64,000 bases of DNA from Nissolia schottii (GCA_003254905.1 QANU01014181.1:107073-171072), one strand, 5' to 3'. Positions 50,648 through 63,294 are shown, counted from the stretch's first letter. Made by a program: numbers and translations. The notes: a model not told the origin generated them from the letters alone.

Positions 50648-50990
50648 CGAGGAGCATTGTGTGGGGGAAGGGTTTTTCTGTGGTGATTCAGAGAGGACAG
50701 TTATGGATTTGTTGTCATTGATAGAGATGGAACGGTGATGAATGGAGTCAAAAAGAGGAGCAGATTAAGTAAGAGAGAGAGAGCTAGCTAGCAAAAAGCG
50801 ATTGAGGCTTGAAGCAGAAGGGTCTTGTTTTGTGGAGATTTGAGGGTGGGAAGTGGGAACGGTTAACCAACCAAGTAAGCACCTTTGCATTTTTTCTTTT
50901 ACTGTTATTTTGCTCTTCTTTGTTGTTGTTACCTTGATTGAGGTACATGATATTCATGCAGTATTTTTGACTGTTGAGAGATGAATATGC

Positions 50991-51000
<10 letters not shown>

Positions 51001-51021
<21 letters not shown>
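51001..51021. repeat. (ATT)7 microsatellite
   Basis: Seven perfect ATT units following a T-run. Confidence 0.9.
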
Positions 51022-53618
51022 TTCATTTTGGTTTTTCAGTTACAAATTAATGAGGTGTGTTTACCGTAATCAGCAGAGTTTATGCTCTTTCAGGGTGTTT
51101 TGGTACAGCGGTAAAAATGAGAGAGATTTTTATACATAAAATTTGTGTAATTTTATACTAATATATGGAAAATTATAATATGATAATTTTAGTAAATTAT
51201 CCTTATTTAAGCTAAGACTACTCCTGCTAAAAAATAATGAATATAAAAGAATGAAAACAAGGGGAGAAAAGCAAGTGTTGCATTAATGCAAGGTGTTGTC
51301 AAAACTTGATGCCAAGAAGGATCTAGAAGCGTCCTTGTCATTTGGCACAAATTATTTGAGAGATGGGGTTTTCTAATTTCTAGTTCATATAAGATTCCAT
51401 CAGAATATATAAAAAATTTAAACAACTTAAATACTAGTTTCTATTCAAATTAATCTGAAATTAAGTCAACAAAAATTGTGATATGAGATACGAAAACATT
51501 TTCATAGCGAAAGACATTAAATTTGAATCAACACAAACAAATAATCAAATAATTAGAACAAACATAAGAACATTAGAAAAGTGAAAACGTACAATCCATT
51601 TTTTTAAAGCCACGATTTCTAAGCAAAAGAATGTAGAATTGGTAGCTAGTTCTAGTACTAACCATTCGCTTATAAGAAAAGGGAAAAGAGAATGAATCGC
51701 ACGTAAGTAAAAAAAAAGAAAAAAAGGCTTTAAAAAAGACAGTTACTTTCTCATGCAATCATAACTAAAAGAAAATAACAAATCTTTTTTTTTCCCCCGC
51801 TTTTCTGTCTAGAACTTCATTGGTAACATCCACCGAATTTTCAATAATGCTATAGCAATCAAATTATTGGACATTGCCGTTAATTCCACGAGAGATAAAT
51901 TAAAGAAATCGTATTTGATTTTTAGATATATATAATGTATATTACCCAAGCTATCTTAAAAAAAACAAAATCAAATTATTGGGCATCATCTCAAGAAATC
52001 AAAACGTTCCAAAAGATGGTGGTATACTCTTTTTATTTTATTTTTTTCCTTTATCTCATATGAAATTATTGAAAACTTGTCGATAATTTCTAATTGTTGT
52101 TGATGTCCATTCATTTTTCTTAAAGGCGATTTTATAAAATACATACATTTTTAATGCAAGATTAATTCATGTTTACACATCTAATCATATTACTTGCACG
52201 TATTCTCAATGAGTTTTGGACTCCTAAATATTATGTTGCTTGAACATTTTGTATCAAATACACCCTAAAAATCACTCAACCGAAAAAGTTAATTATATGA
52301 TGTTACACTAACTTTTTTCTAAAGCATTTATTCTTAATTATATCTTATTTAGTTGTTCACTCATCCAATGGAGCATCCAACCACGTTCAAAATCAGAACT
52401 CAAGTGACCGTAGGAAAAAATATCTTATACTGCATTAGTAGTACCTTACAATATAAGTAAAGGCATTTGAAAAACAACACATCAATATCGTAAAGCGACC
52501 CTAAACACTAACTAGATGAAGGGTTAGTGACATAAGAAAAAACAAATAACTATTTATACATCAACTTTTTATAGAAGACTCCGCGATGATGATGAGTGCA
52601 CAATGAATAGAAGATGGGGCTAAAGAACTTCGTCAAAAAGTAAAAAAGTAAAGAAGCCCACGGAAGTGACGAAACAACAACCGATGAGTCATTAGAGGTA
52701 CAAGTTAATAAGATATATATGACAAAACGTAAATGCCAGATAATAATCTTATAAATTCCAAGAATCAACTTGGCAGAAACTCGTTATACTTATACATAAT
52801 GAGGAATATACAATGAATTATTGTACCAACAAAATAAATATATACAATGAATTGTGATATGGGATTAGAGAAATTTGTTATAACTTACGAGCTACAAGTT
52901 GTGTTTTAAGTGTATATACAGCTGAAAAAGCCACAAACGGAATGTGGTTATTGTCAAAGGCCTTTTCTGCTAGGTGCTGACATCAAAGGAGGAGCTCTTT
53001 TTGCAGATCTTTTTATGCCGTGGGAATCACTTTTCTGTTAGACAAGTTGCAGGTTATTAGATCACGGTAGCTGTATACAAGTCTCATGATCAAAAGGAAG
53101 TGTAAGACTTCATAGTAAACACAAAGTCCTTTGCGGGCTAAAATCAGATTAAAGGCACTGCCTAGTATTAGCTACTTTTTCTCATTGAATAACAATAGCT
53201 GTTTAGTATGTCTATATTTTTTATTTAGAGAGTAAGTAAAACAAGTGTGTAAAATCCAGAAATTAAGCAGAGTATATTAACCCTATTCATTATTAGTTTT
53301 AGCATTGCAGAATCAGAAGTAACCTTTTTTAAGCAATTACTGCTAAGTGCTGTCCTGATTAAGAAAGCCAATTACTTTGCCAGACTAATATAACTCTAAA
53401 ACAAGTCATGCTAATAAACCAAAACAACTAATGTAAAATATACTAGTATATTAAAAAAAACACAATATAGTTTCCTGCTTAATTATATAATAATAATAAT
53501 AATAATCCCATACCTGAATGGACTAGAAAACTCAACTTTGTTTTGCTCCACTTCCACCGGTCCAAACAAAAGTATCAAGATGATGATGCCACCCTCATGA
53601 CAAAAAAAGTCAAATCTT

Positions 53619-54659
53619 TCACACAACTTGCAAACCCATTCTCCCTTCACATTCTTTCACTTCTCTTGAAAAAGAAGAAGCCCAAAACCTCTGTATCCCA
53701 GAGCAAGTACTGCACTCATTCGATCCCACACCCGAAGAAGAAGAAACAAAAGGAGGTGTCATCGAAAGCACCCACCTACTATTCTTCCCCTTACTGCTAC
53801 TGCTACTACTACCTTCACCACCACACTGCAAAACGACGTCGTAGCTAGCAGAACGCTTCATTCTCCCATCCACAATCCGCTTCCTCATTTCCTCAGGAAA
53901 CTTCAGAGTGAAGCTCTCAAAGCACTTTCCTAGTTCAACCAGAGAGTGACCCGTGGAATGCGACCTCACCAAAACCCTTAAAGCTTCCACCTTTGACGAC
54001 CCATTACCCTTCCCAACAACCCCATCAACTCCCCCGCCGACCCCACCATCAATCCCCCCACCAAAAACCTCGCCCCATCTCTCAGAACTTTCGTCGAACA
54101 CTTGGTATGCACTGTTACTCTCCTCCGCAGTTTCCATCTTCACCTCCGCTTCCTCCGGCTTCAGCTTCGCCCTGCAGACGGGGCAGGTCACGTGCGATGA
54201 GAGCCACGCGTCAATGCAGTCAGGGTGGAACACGTGACTGCACTTCGGCAGCAATCTCAAAGTGTCCAATTCCTCGAACTCGCTCAAGCACACCGCGCAC
54301 TGAAGCGCGGGGTTCTGGTTCTGACCCTTCTTGACGGTGGAATAGATTATGATTGGGAACGTGGAGAGGACATCCGGGTCGATGCCACGTGGACCAATGG
54401 CGGCGGCTCCGGGAGCCACGTAAGCTTCGGAGCAGTGGCGAATGTAGATGGAGCAGAACCCCGTGATGAAGAGCGCGAAGATGAGGATCACGAGGAGGAT
54501 CGCGATGGAAGGGCTCGCGTTGTCGTTTGGTGCTCGCGGAGCGGACACCAGCGGCCCAACCGCTTGAGCGGCGGCGGTTTGGAGCAGGGCGAATGTGGAT
54601 ATGAGGAAGACGGCGGTGACGATGTGGGATTGTTTGAGGAAGTTAATGATGATGGTCAT
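53619..54659 (-). CDS. ATL6/ATL31-like RING-H2 E3 ubiquitin ligase (2)
   Basis: An intronless gene of 346 aa. It has a signal-like segment at 11-32, a transmembrane segment at 51-73 (SIAILLVILIFALFITGF), a GLD-type motif (GIDPDVLSTFPIIIY, 92-106), and RING-H2 with C121, C124, C140, H142, H145, C148, C159 and C162. The stretch [20 protein letters not shown] is near-identical to the neighbour's. The tail has a glycine-rich patch at about 199-220, then RSHSTGHSL (232-240), FTLKFPEEMRKRIV, and RSASY (269-273), in the same order as the first ATL. A Ser-rich run follows. The order of motifs shared beyond the RING supports descent of the two genes from one ancestor, now well diverged. The start is the ATG at 54659 (MTIIINFLK). 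A long plus-strand frame at 54225-54704 is its antisense shadow. Confidence 0.93.
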   Translation of the reverse strand: MTIIINFLKQSHIVTAVFLISTFALLQTAAAQAVGPLVSAPRAPNDNASPSIAILLVILIFALFITGFCSIYIRHCSEAYVAPGAAAIGPRGIDPDVLSTFPIIIYSTVKKGQNQNPALQCAVCLSEFEELDTLRLLPKCSHVFHPDCIDAWLSSHVTCPVCRAKLKPEEAEVKMETAEESNSAYQVFDESSERWGEVFGGGIDGGVGGGVDGVVGKGNGSSKVEALRVLVRSHSTGHSLVELGKCFESFTLKFPEEMRKRIVDGRMKRSASYDVVLQCGGEGSSSSSSKGKNSRWVLSMTPPFVSSSSGVGSNECSTCSGIQRFWASSFSREVKECEGRMGLQVV

Positions 54660-54753
54660 TTCCTTCTTTTTTTTTTCGTCCCCTTTTGCCTGTGTTTTAG
54701 TTAAATTTGGTTTTAAGTGTTGCGGTGGTGTGAGGAATGGAGAGGTTGTTGTG

Positions 54754-54760
54754 TATATAG
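54754..54760 (-). promoter_or_regulatory. TATA box of ATL gene 2
   Basis: CTATATA on the minus strand, about 95 bp upstream of the ATG at 54659. Confidence 0.5.
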
Positions 54761-55187
54761 AAGGGAGAATAATTGTTAATTGGAACCTATGCAAAACAAT
54801 GTGTCGACTTATTAATGTTATATCCCTAGAGTTCGAATATATTTACAAATTCTTTGAAAGTTTATAGTTGTTCCTATACATCATTAATTAAAGTCGCTCT
54901 TGTATTAATAATGAAAATTAAATTTATGATTGTTCTCTTTGTTAATAAAAATAAGCTAGACAGATAGATATAGAGAAAATTTATATGATTTCATATCTAA
55001 ATTTTGTGTTTCCTAAAAGGAAAAATATTTTCTTTATCTCAACTTCAGTTAGGTAAAAAAAAATTGTCATATTTTTGCATAAGGTGGGATAGTGTAGAGT
55101 TTGTTAGTTAATTTAGCTGTTAGGGTAAGAAAAAGGGTTTCGGCGGCATGGGACAGACAACATGCTAAGAATCAGGTGAGGGGGAAT

Positions 55188-55376
55188 ATGGAAAACCGGA
55201 AGCTTTGGAACATTGGTTTTCGGGGAAGACTGGTTTTTGTGTTGTTAACTTTGTTTTTTGTTTGTGTCATCATCACCTCACCCAAGTTGATGAAGCTAGA
55301 TCCTTCCACAGACAATTTTGTTGTCAGACTAAATTCTAATTTCGTCTTGGACAATCTAAGGAAACCCCTTCTTTAA
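55188..55376 (+). CDS. Short frame with one membrane segment, unidentified
   Basis: 62 codons starting with MENRKLWNIGFRGR, followed by a clear hydrophobic segment (LVFVLLTLFFVCVIITS, about residues 15-31) and a polar tail. Basic residues before the membrane segment suggest a type II orientation, as at the N-terminus of Golgi glycosyltransferases. It could be a stray N-terminal gene fragment. Composition is less AT-driven than the surrounding spacer. The frame stays open some 87 bp upstream of the ATG. I recognise no family, and no continuing exon was found. Confidence 0.3.
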   Translation: MENRKLWNIGFRGRLVFVLLTLFFVCVIITSPKLMKLDPSTDNFVVRLNSNFVLDNLRKPLL

Positions 55377-57437
55377 TGAGATATGCTGTTGGCACATGTA
55401 ATAGGAGATGTAATCATGGACATTATAAAATCTTTTAAATAATCTTAGCGTGACATCACAATTAATGTAATTATTTTCTTATCAATTCGACTTAACTTAA
55501 TAGGATGAAACAGCTAGTACAATAAACGTGGCCTTTTTGGCAAAATGTTACACATGTTAGCCTTTGTATAGTTCGCAGAGAAGTCTCTAGCATCCTCTAA
55601 TTAATCCAGTCATCTTGAATAAGGCATCTCATTCATTCCCTAATCTTTTCACCAACAAAAATTTAAAAAATCCATTGTAGTATGTTCTTTTGTTTGTATC
55701 TAAAACTAAAAATTACTGTCATATCTACAGCTTATTTAAATCTTACTACCCAACTTGTTGCCGTGTGATGAGCCAGACCATCAAGTGAAAAAGTAAAATA
55801 TTATATCAACAATGCTATTTTTATACTAAAAATTAACATTGTGCGTACATTATACAAAAAGATAAACATTAGAAAATAGATAAATAAATATTGTCATCAA
55901 ACATTTATTTATACATGCACATGTTTAATATTATTCATTTATCTATTTAATATTTGTTTCTTTATTTTATGTTTACATGAATAAATGTGTATTTAATATT
56001 GTTAATTATATGTTAGATAATGTTTATTTTTTTATTTTATAATATTTATGTCTATGTGAAGTATACATAAGATGTCGATATTATATTACACGCAATTATT
56101 TGGCTTTGGTGTATGATGATGTGTAGTAATCATATGATGAAAAAGAAATCAGCAGAAAAAAAAATCATTAAACAACTTTATCTTCTCCTGGTTTTGACTT
56201 TGAGCTATAAGTTACTTTTCTCTTGGTTTAGAAATACACATCAGGGTCTTCATACATCTAAGTTGAAATTGATAATGATAGTGGGTTAGCCAATGTGATA
56301 AGTGTCTTAATATTTTTAAGCAGAAGTCTTTGAGTCAAAAAATTTGGGGGAAAAATCGTAATGAAAGACTTTACCCCTTCAAAAATTTAGGGTTTAGGGC
56401 TATTCCTCTGGCCTGCTGTTTTGTTGGGCTATTTCTTTCAGGTTCATTTCAATGACCCCAAAAAAAAAAAGTGAGTGTGATTTTGAAAAAAGGAGAAGAA
56501 AGGAAAGGGTAGGATCGGAAATATGAACATTTTTTGAATGAAGAAGGATTTTCAAAGCTACAAAAAACACTTTTTTTTTTCGTTTGAACTGTTAAAAAGC
56601 ATTCTGCAACTTCTTGTTCACAGCAATTGATTTCGAGTCTTCGAGGTATAAGTTCTTTCATTTTACTCCTTTTCCTCTTCGCTGTTTGTTTCCCGAGAAG
56701 ATGCAAGAAAATCCAAATCCTTTCAACTTGATTATTATCGATCAAAATTGCCAAACTAGCTTTTTAGGGTTTTGTTTGCCGTTGAATCGTGTTGTCAACA
56801 AATTAACGATGTTAATCGGTGCTGAATCACGTAATGTTTCGAAAAGTTAGGGTTTACGGTTTTTAATTCGTTAATTTGGTACTTGGTTGTGGATGGTCGT
56901 CAGAGTAACGGTTTTGGATTTTTGATGTGTCTTGCAACTGGAATTATTTTAGCTGTTATGCTCTTCGCGCAATTTTGATTTTAATTCTGATGTTATAAAT
57001 TTCTTAGCATATAATGAAAATTCGTTTGTGTTTATCGTAGTAGTCATCTTTACCTGTTAAATTTAGTGATATGTAAAGTTTGCCTTCAATGGACTTGTGT
57101 ATTATCCACAAGGTTTAGGGTTTCACTGTATAGCACCTTTGTATCCCCAAGTTTGATGTGTTTTCCCTTTGCTTCTTGATCAAATGCTTACTTCATAGTT
57201 TATCTCCCAATTTATGTATCTAATTGCGTTGGCATTCTTTGACATGTATGGGATGTTGTCTCTGTTTAGCTTTTTCTCACTCTTGTTCTCTCTTTCTCTT
57301 GTTATTATTTTTTAATTGTTTGTGTATTGAAGCTTAAGGCTTACCACATTGACTTGTTATGTTTTGCTCAGCTGATCAAGCCACTTTGGATTGCTTTCAA
57401 TACTTTTGGTGTTTGAAGAGCTCATCCGTCTTCCAAA

Positions 57438-59659
57438 ATGAAGTAATGCAAGCAAAATTCTTCTTTTTATTAGTTTGCTTATATAGTTTGGGAAAAGAAA
57501 TTTCTTAATCTGACTGAAATTTAAATGCTTAATAAGCTTATTGTATATTGTGTATTAATATGAGAAAAACTGAGGAACTGGTTCCTCTGGGATAGTTTGT
57601 TTGTCCTGGATGCTACCATGACAGTTTTAGTGTGATTGTTGTACCTTCCCAGGAGTTGGAACTTTTTTGTGGTTTATTGGTGAATTTGGGATATTGGAGA
57701 CAGAGCATCTATGTTTCAAAATGTGGTTATTACTAAGACAACTCATAGACTCAAAGTTCCTTTCTTTTGTTGCTTACTAATGTATGATGAAGCTTCGGTA
57801 TATAGGCTGGAAGCAGTTGCAAAATTGAAGCTACAATTTGCACATATTTCATTTTATATACCTGTGATTTTGTATTTACGTTTCAATACCATATTAATAA
57901 CTAACTCTATTAAAGAATTAAGCTATTAGATGAAGGCTCAGAATTGGTTTTATTTTGTAATTGATAGAAACTAGTACCTACAGCATGATGCAAAGTCAGA
58001 TCCTCTGATAGAACATAGGGCCTCTGACAATCTTATATACTCCTGAAAGGTTCATACTTCATAAGTGCCTATCAAAAAAACAAATATGATTGTCATCATT
58101 AACGTTATATTTGATATTTGATAAAAGGAGATGAGGAGATGAATCATTTAGTACAACCAAGTCATCTATCTCCACATCACCCACTTTCCTGTTTCCTGCA
58201 ACAAAGGAGCTCTGACTAACCCACGTGTTGTTTTAATAATGAAAATGGTTAATGGAACTTCCACTCTTCTTGCATTTCTATACTGATGGAATACATATTT
58301 TAGAAGCATTTGAATCTTTCTTTTTTTTATTTTTAAATAAAAATAAAATTGTATACTGTGTTATTTTTAAGAATACCACATTAACCATTCTATATATTAT
58401 GAATCTTGCATTCCCTATCACATTGTAGGGGACGCGTAAGATGGGACGAGGCTAACATTGGAGAAATTGAGGCAAACAAACCTGTAAGGCAGAAAATTAC
58501 TGAGCCTAAGACTCCATATCATCCTATGGTTGATGATGAAAGTATGTAAAAAAGGTTTACTTAAACTGCATGTTTCTTTTTCCATTTTCTTGCTCATCAA
58601 TCAAGTATGCATGTATGTATATAGCTATTTGTACAAATAATAGCCTGATTTATTTTTGCTGGGCAAAAAGAGATATTTTGCTAGTTGTAACTATAGTACT
58701 GTTTTTATTGTTCTTTTAAAAATTTCATCTACTAGCTAAATTCTAAAATTTTTCGTTTCTAAATGTAAAAACATAGCATGGAGATTCACGTTCAAAGTTT
58801 TATACTTAGGCCTGCACTTTAGCCAAAGTTTGGAATTGTATGTTTTCTTCTGAAATAAACTAGTTTTTTAGGTTCTTTATCCCCTGTACAAGGAAGTTTT
58901 GATGCATGTATTGGTGATGAAAATAACACAATGCATGCTGAAGCAATATGGAGTGCTCTGAATGATATGGCTTCTAGTAGCAGAAGAGGCAATGGACAAT
59001 CTGGCGGTTGGACATCGTCCGAGGATGAGCCAGAAGCAATGGATCAGGATGATGATGGTATTAAACTATTATTTGATCTCCACTATTTATGTCTGCTTGT
59101 GCTTCTCATTCAGGAGACTTTTGGTTATGAATTATGACGATTGGTGTCTGATCCAAATAATTTAGAATCTTTGAATAATTATACTATTTTACTTTAATTA
59201 GCATAAATTGATTATACTATATGGTGGAGAAGTCAGGCTATTTTGTTTTCAAGGGGCAAGATATCTTTTTTTGCCATTTCACATCATGGTCATATTTGGG
59301 GATATCATGATAACTCTGGATTGATTTAATGAGTTTACTTGTTATTGTTCTGATAGATTACATGTTCTTTATTAACCTTACCTGTATATTTTCCTGGATT
59401 GATAATAATATTAGATTCTGAAACAGAAAGGAGCTTAAGTTTTAAGGAGCACAGAAAGGCCCACTATGATGAGTTTCTTAAAGTGAGAGAGTTGCGCCGG
59501 ACAGGTTCTCTTCTTGAGGATGAAATTGATGAAGATAAAAATCATGAGCTTGGTAAGGAGGAGGAGAAATGTGAATCGTCTTCACTGAGCGATAGCGTAA
59601 AAGAGATGGCCATCAAGGGAGACGAGAAGTCTTCCGTGCCGCCAGCTAACGGTTCTTAG
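57438..59659 (+). CDS. Protein phosphatase inhibitor 2 (IPP-2 family)
   Basis: Coding exons are 57438-57442, 58429-58541, 58872-59057 and 59415-59659, giving 182 aa in phase. Inhibitor 2 binds and regulates type 1 protein phosphatase (PP1). The first exon supplies only ATG-AA, and the Lys codon is finished in exon 2, giving [26 protein letters not shown] is the plant PP1-docking (RVxF-like) element. [12 protein letters not shown] matches the conserved TPYH block around the regulatory threonine. [17 protein letters not shown] in the last exon matches the HYNE-type helix that covers the PP1 active site. Between them is an acidic, Ser-rich linker ([16 protein letters not shown]). The length agrees with Arabidopsis inhibitor-2. 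The tiny first exon makes the start slightly uncertain, but both splice sites are canonical and no other ATG fits. Confidence 0.9.
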
Positions 59660-60575
59660 ACAGTGATAAACGAATGAAACGAACTCTGTTATTTGGTCTT
59701 CTGTTTTGTGGGTCGGAAAAAACTAAAATAATTTACCATATTCTTGTATCATTTGTGTAAATAATTTTTTCCATTCACAACCCTGTCTGTTCATGTAATC
59801 TTGCATGGACAGTGTACACTATGTAATCTTGGGGAGTTTGTATTAAGGTTGGATGCTTCAACGTATCTATTTTGCTTTTGTGGTGGGTGGGATTACATAA
59901 ATATCTCAGATTATTATTTTTTTATCCTGTTTGCTTTAACCTAGAGAAATTGGAAAAAGTACCAACTGTACCTATGAGATTTGCCTGAATTTTCCATTAG
60001 TACTATAAACACTATTGACAATTTAAAGTTAGAGAAATGATGCATGTACTCATTTGATGTGAGACATTTTATTGACTATTGGATAAAATTCAATTAGGGT
60101 ATGAGCTCCATTGAAATTGCATTTAATGGCAGATAAAATGAGTTGGCATAGTGTCTTACATCAAATATTCGGCTGTTAAATGTTATCGAACAAAATGCAT
60201 TGTTTAAACATACAATTACTCCACTTTATCTAGCACTACCTTAAACGTTAAATCCAATGCCCTAACTTGTAGAGGTATGACTGATTTCTTATCGGGTCCT
60301 GAAAAGTTTAATGAAATGCGTGTCATGCATGAAGAAGACGTTACAATTCAAATAACGTACACGAGACATGCATCTCCGCGGTCCCATGGCTGTGTTCACC
60401 AATTGTCACATTCACTGAATTTTTTATGTTGCTCTCCTTTTGTTTCGGTTTTCTACCACTAGGTTCACTTGGTCCCCACACCTTGAGATCTTACAAACGT
60501 GATGCATTTTTATTTATACTTTTATTTTTCTCAATTTGGAATGAAATAAACGTGATCAAATGTTACTTAGAACGA
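59660..60575. other. 3' flank of the inhibitor-2 gene
   Basis: The first 200 bp or so are probable 3' UTR. The remainder is AT-rich spacer up to the SINE. No gene is supported. Confidence 0.5.
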
Positions 60576-60760
60576 CTAACGGGAGTTGGTCCAAGTGGTA
60601 AGCGGCTCGGTATCGCTTAAGCAAAGTCGCGAGTTCAAGACCTTGTGTATGCAGTTATCCTCGCTGGGAGACTCATTCGCCATAACTAGGTGTGCGACCC
60701 AGATTGACTCGGATTAGTGAAGGCTAAGTCTTGGATACCGGGCATGAAACCTAAAAAAAT
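60576..60760 (+). mobile_element. tRNA-derived SINE, copy 2
   Basis: 185 bp, same family and orientation as 43254-43440, with a box A-like ggtccaagtggtaagcgg and a box B-like gagttcaagacc at 60631-60642, ending in a short A-rich tail. A perfect 15 bp target-site duplication, tgttacttagaacga, flanks it (60561-60575 and 60761-60775). The perfect duplication fixes both borders and shows the element is complete. It differs from copy 1 at many positions, so they are separate insertions. Confidence 0.95.
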
Positions 60761-60775
60761 TGTTACTTAGAACGA

Positions 60776-63286
60776 ATTTGGCAAAATCAACAACGTTTGT
60801 GCATATACTCAAGCCATGTAGATTGTGTTGTTTCTAGAAAGAGACGAGTTTGTCTAACCTAATGTCGATAAAATCAACCATGTATGTGCATATATTCAAG
60901 CCATTTTATTATGTTATTAGAGAGCTATTATTTGGTACAATGGTCTTTTTCTAACAAAATTACAGGAACTAATTACAGCTAAGCATTGGCAGTTTTTCTT
61001 CTTTTTTTTTTTAACTAATCACTTAATAGAAAAACTAACTAACCCATTCTAGTACTACAGAGTATTTTAAATTATTGCTAGATCAGTCTCCTTCTTAGGA
61101 TAAAAATCAATTAATGTTGAGAACTCAAAGAGCTAAGGTTACTAAAAAGAAGTTTGAGCTCACCTTACTCACCTACACTCATCAGCCCAAGAAGAGTGCT
61201 CCAGACTCTCACAGAATGGAGGTTGCAACACAGGATCAGGGGGAGAGCAGTCCACTAGGTGAGCTCAAGGCCACAAATCCAAGACCCGGGACTCGACTTG
61301 CCCCAACCCGGCCAAGGTAAGAGCAATGTGCCCTCCTTCACGTCCCAAACGGACCGCACAACCATCTCTGAAATAAGCAGGGTAAGGAAAATCTTTGAGA
61401 TAAAGAGAAACTACAATTTAAATTTTTCGCATTCTATCTTAAACTAACCGACCTAACTCACCTATAAAAATACATAACCTCATACCATTTTTCCTTATTA
61501 AAACAACATTTTGACATGGCACAATTTTCACATTCCTAAAATAATGTATTGTGAACCCGACCGGTCAAAAGAAAAATCAAAAGATGTAAGCGTGAAGGGT
61601 TTCTTATCATCTCGACATTTCCTCAGAAATTCACGTGTTTAAGTTTAGCCCATTCGGCAAATTAATTGTGATCATACCTAAAATGGTAAAGTAAGGGAAA
61701 TTTTTTTTGAAATACGTCGTTGATAAAGATATCCAACAAAAAATATCTCGTAGCAAAATTTCAACATTTTCATTTCTGCAGTTAGGTTATAAGGTGATCA
61801 ATCATAATTAGTATTTATGTGTAAGCACACAAATTGCGAGAACAAAGCTAAGATATCCTTCTATAGATATGAAGAAGCTAGAGAGAAATTTCGTTGCGTT
61901 TTGAAATTTGTCCGAAAACTTTTCTTTTCGCTGAAAATTTATAAGTGGTCAATAAATTATGTTAAGGTGAAAGAGAACTGAGGCACACTAGATAAGAGAG
62001 AAAAGAATTGTATTTTTGAATGTACATATTTATAGGCTAAAAATAATACAAAATAAACTTAACAGATAATATTAGCATTGTAATAGATAAAATAGATATA
62101 ATAATATTATGATTTATTTTCAACCAATTATATTTTATATGATGAACGGTTCGGAATTAAGATTTCCTTATAAATTTTATATTTTAGTAGTTGATAAATT
62201 GGTGGGGGAAAAATTTTCCAACCTTTAATACATATGTTTTTTTTGTTGCGAAATGATTTATAGCTCAGACACAATGCTGTGCGAAACCATTTATTTTTAG
62301 GAATGGTTTCTCTCTCTCTTTTCGTGATTATCGCCTATACTCCATCTAATTGGTTTAGTTCCTTTGTTAACTGCTTAGTTCATTTTGTGTATGTTTGATA
62401 ACATTTATCTAATTTATGAAGTAAATTTTATATATTTATCATAATTAAATTATATTTTTATTGAATTAAAAAACAATACAAATACATAATAAAATATGAC
62501 ATAATAATTAATCGTCATTAATAAAAATATATTATGATATTTCTTTTATTTATTTTATTCTAGAGTTAATATTATTTTATGTTAATTATAAATGTAATAT
62601 TTAAATATGTTTAATATTTAATTAATTACTTATAACATAATTTTTTATGTATATAAATTTTTATGAGTTTATGATTCAAGTTTACTTAAACTCTCAAATT
62701 TTAGAATTTTCAAAAGCTAATATCATACATCATTATGATAACTTACAATTCTCACTCACTAGTAAAAGTAAATTCCCAAAAAAAATTTATCCAATGATAT
62801 TCTACACAAACACGTGTTAGAATTTCCGATAAATCTAACACAACACATTCATAGAGCGACATTACGTGAACTTGTCCTACACAAACTCATGATATATAAT
62901 TCTCACTTCTCACTTCTCACTTCTCACTTCTCACATTCCAAAAATCATGCATGCAAAGCAAAACACATACTATTCACACAATTGTCTCACTATTTCTACA
63001 TCCAAAAAATTAGTACATTCACATAAACATTATAAAATAGAGATACAAATATTATTAAACACATAAACGAGTAATATTAAACAAGCGTATGTTTGTGCAC
63101 ACACGAAACATAGAAAAATTATTATTAAACACATAAACTAGCAAATATTAAATATGCATGTGTCCGTACATGCATAAATACCCAATGACAATATTTGTTT
63201 CTTTGTGTTGTGATATTTGTTTCTCTATGTACGTGTACATGTGTGAATATTTTAGAACGCACATGAAATTTCCAACCTCTAATCCA
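60776..63286. other. Intergenic region upstream of the P450 gene
   Basis: AT-rich apart from a GC-richer islet at about 61140-61390 containing short chance frames and, further on, a TATA-like cctataaaaata near 61461. The islet may be a worn mobile-element piece. A 7 bp tandem repeat lies at 62900-62934. No gene is supported. Confidence 0.45.
62900..62934. repeat. Five tandem copies of ttctcac
   Basis: Five perfect 7 bp units in direct tandem, about 500 bp upstream of the P450 start. Confidence 0.9.
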
Positions 63287-63294
63287 TATAAATA
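63287..63294 (+). promoter_or_regulatory. TATA box of the P450 gene
   Basis: TATAAATA, 114 bp before the ATG at 63401, followed by an A-rich leader. Confidence 0.65.

Larger units (their letters stand above)
50536..53618. other. Intergenic region between the two ATL genes
   Basis: It holds the promoter of the first ATL gene at the left and the 3' UTR of the second at the right. A GA-rich run lies at 50773-50792, an (ATT)7 microsatellite at 51001-51021, and a TAA microsatellite near 53490-53506. No gene is supported; frames are short and AT-driven. Confidence 0.5.
54660..57437. other. Region between ATL gene 2 and the inhibitor-2 gene
   Basis: It contains the ATL promoter (TATA box at 54754-54760), an isolated short frame at 55188-55376, AT-rich spacer, and from about 56570 the probable promoter and 5' UTR of the phosphatase inhibitor. 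The inhibitor's first coding exon has only 5 coding bases, so its leader must extend left of 57438, perhaps with an intron I could not place. Confidence 0.5.

Noticed and set aside
54225-54704. 159-codon plus-strand frame
   Set aside because: Antisense shadow of the second ATL gene, whose RING-H2 frame is clearly the real one.
60576-60650. Possible tRNA gene
   Set aside because: Same reasons as the other SINE copy; box B is also changed (gagttcaagacc).
61114-61447. Short GC-richer frames as a gene
   Set aside because: No family likeness, no consistent splice structure; more likely a worn mobile-element islet.
62900-62934. CRISPR-like repeat
   Set aside because: A simple 7 bp tandem repeat without spacers in a plant nuclear context.
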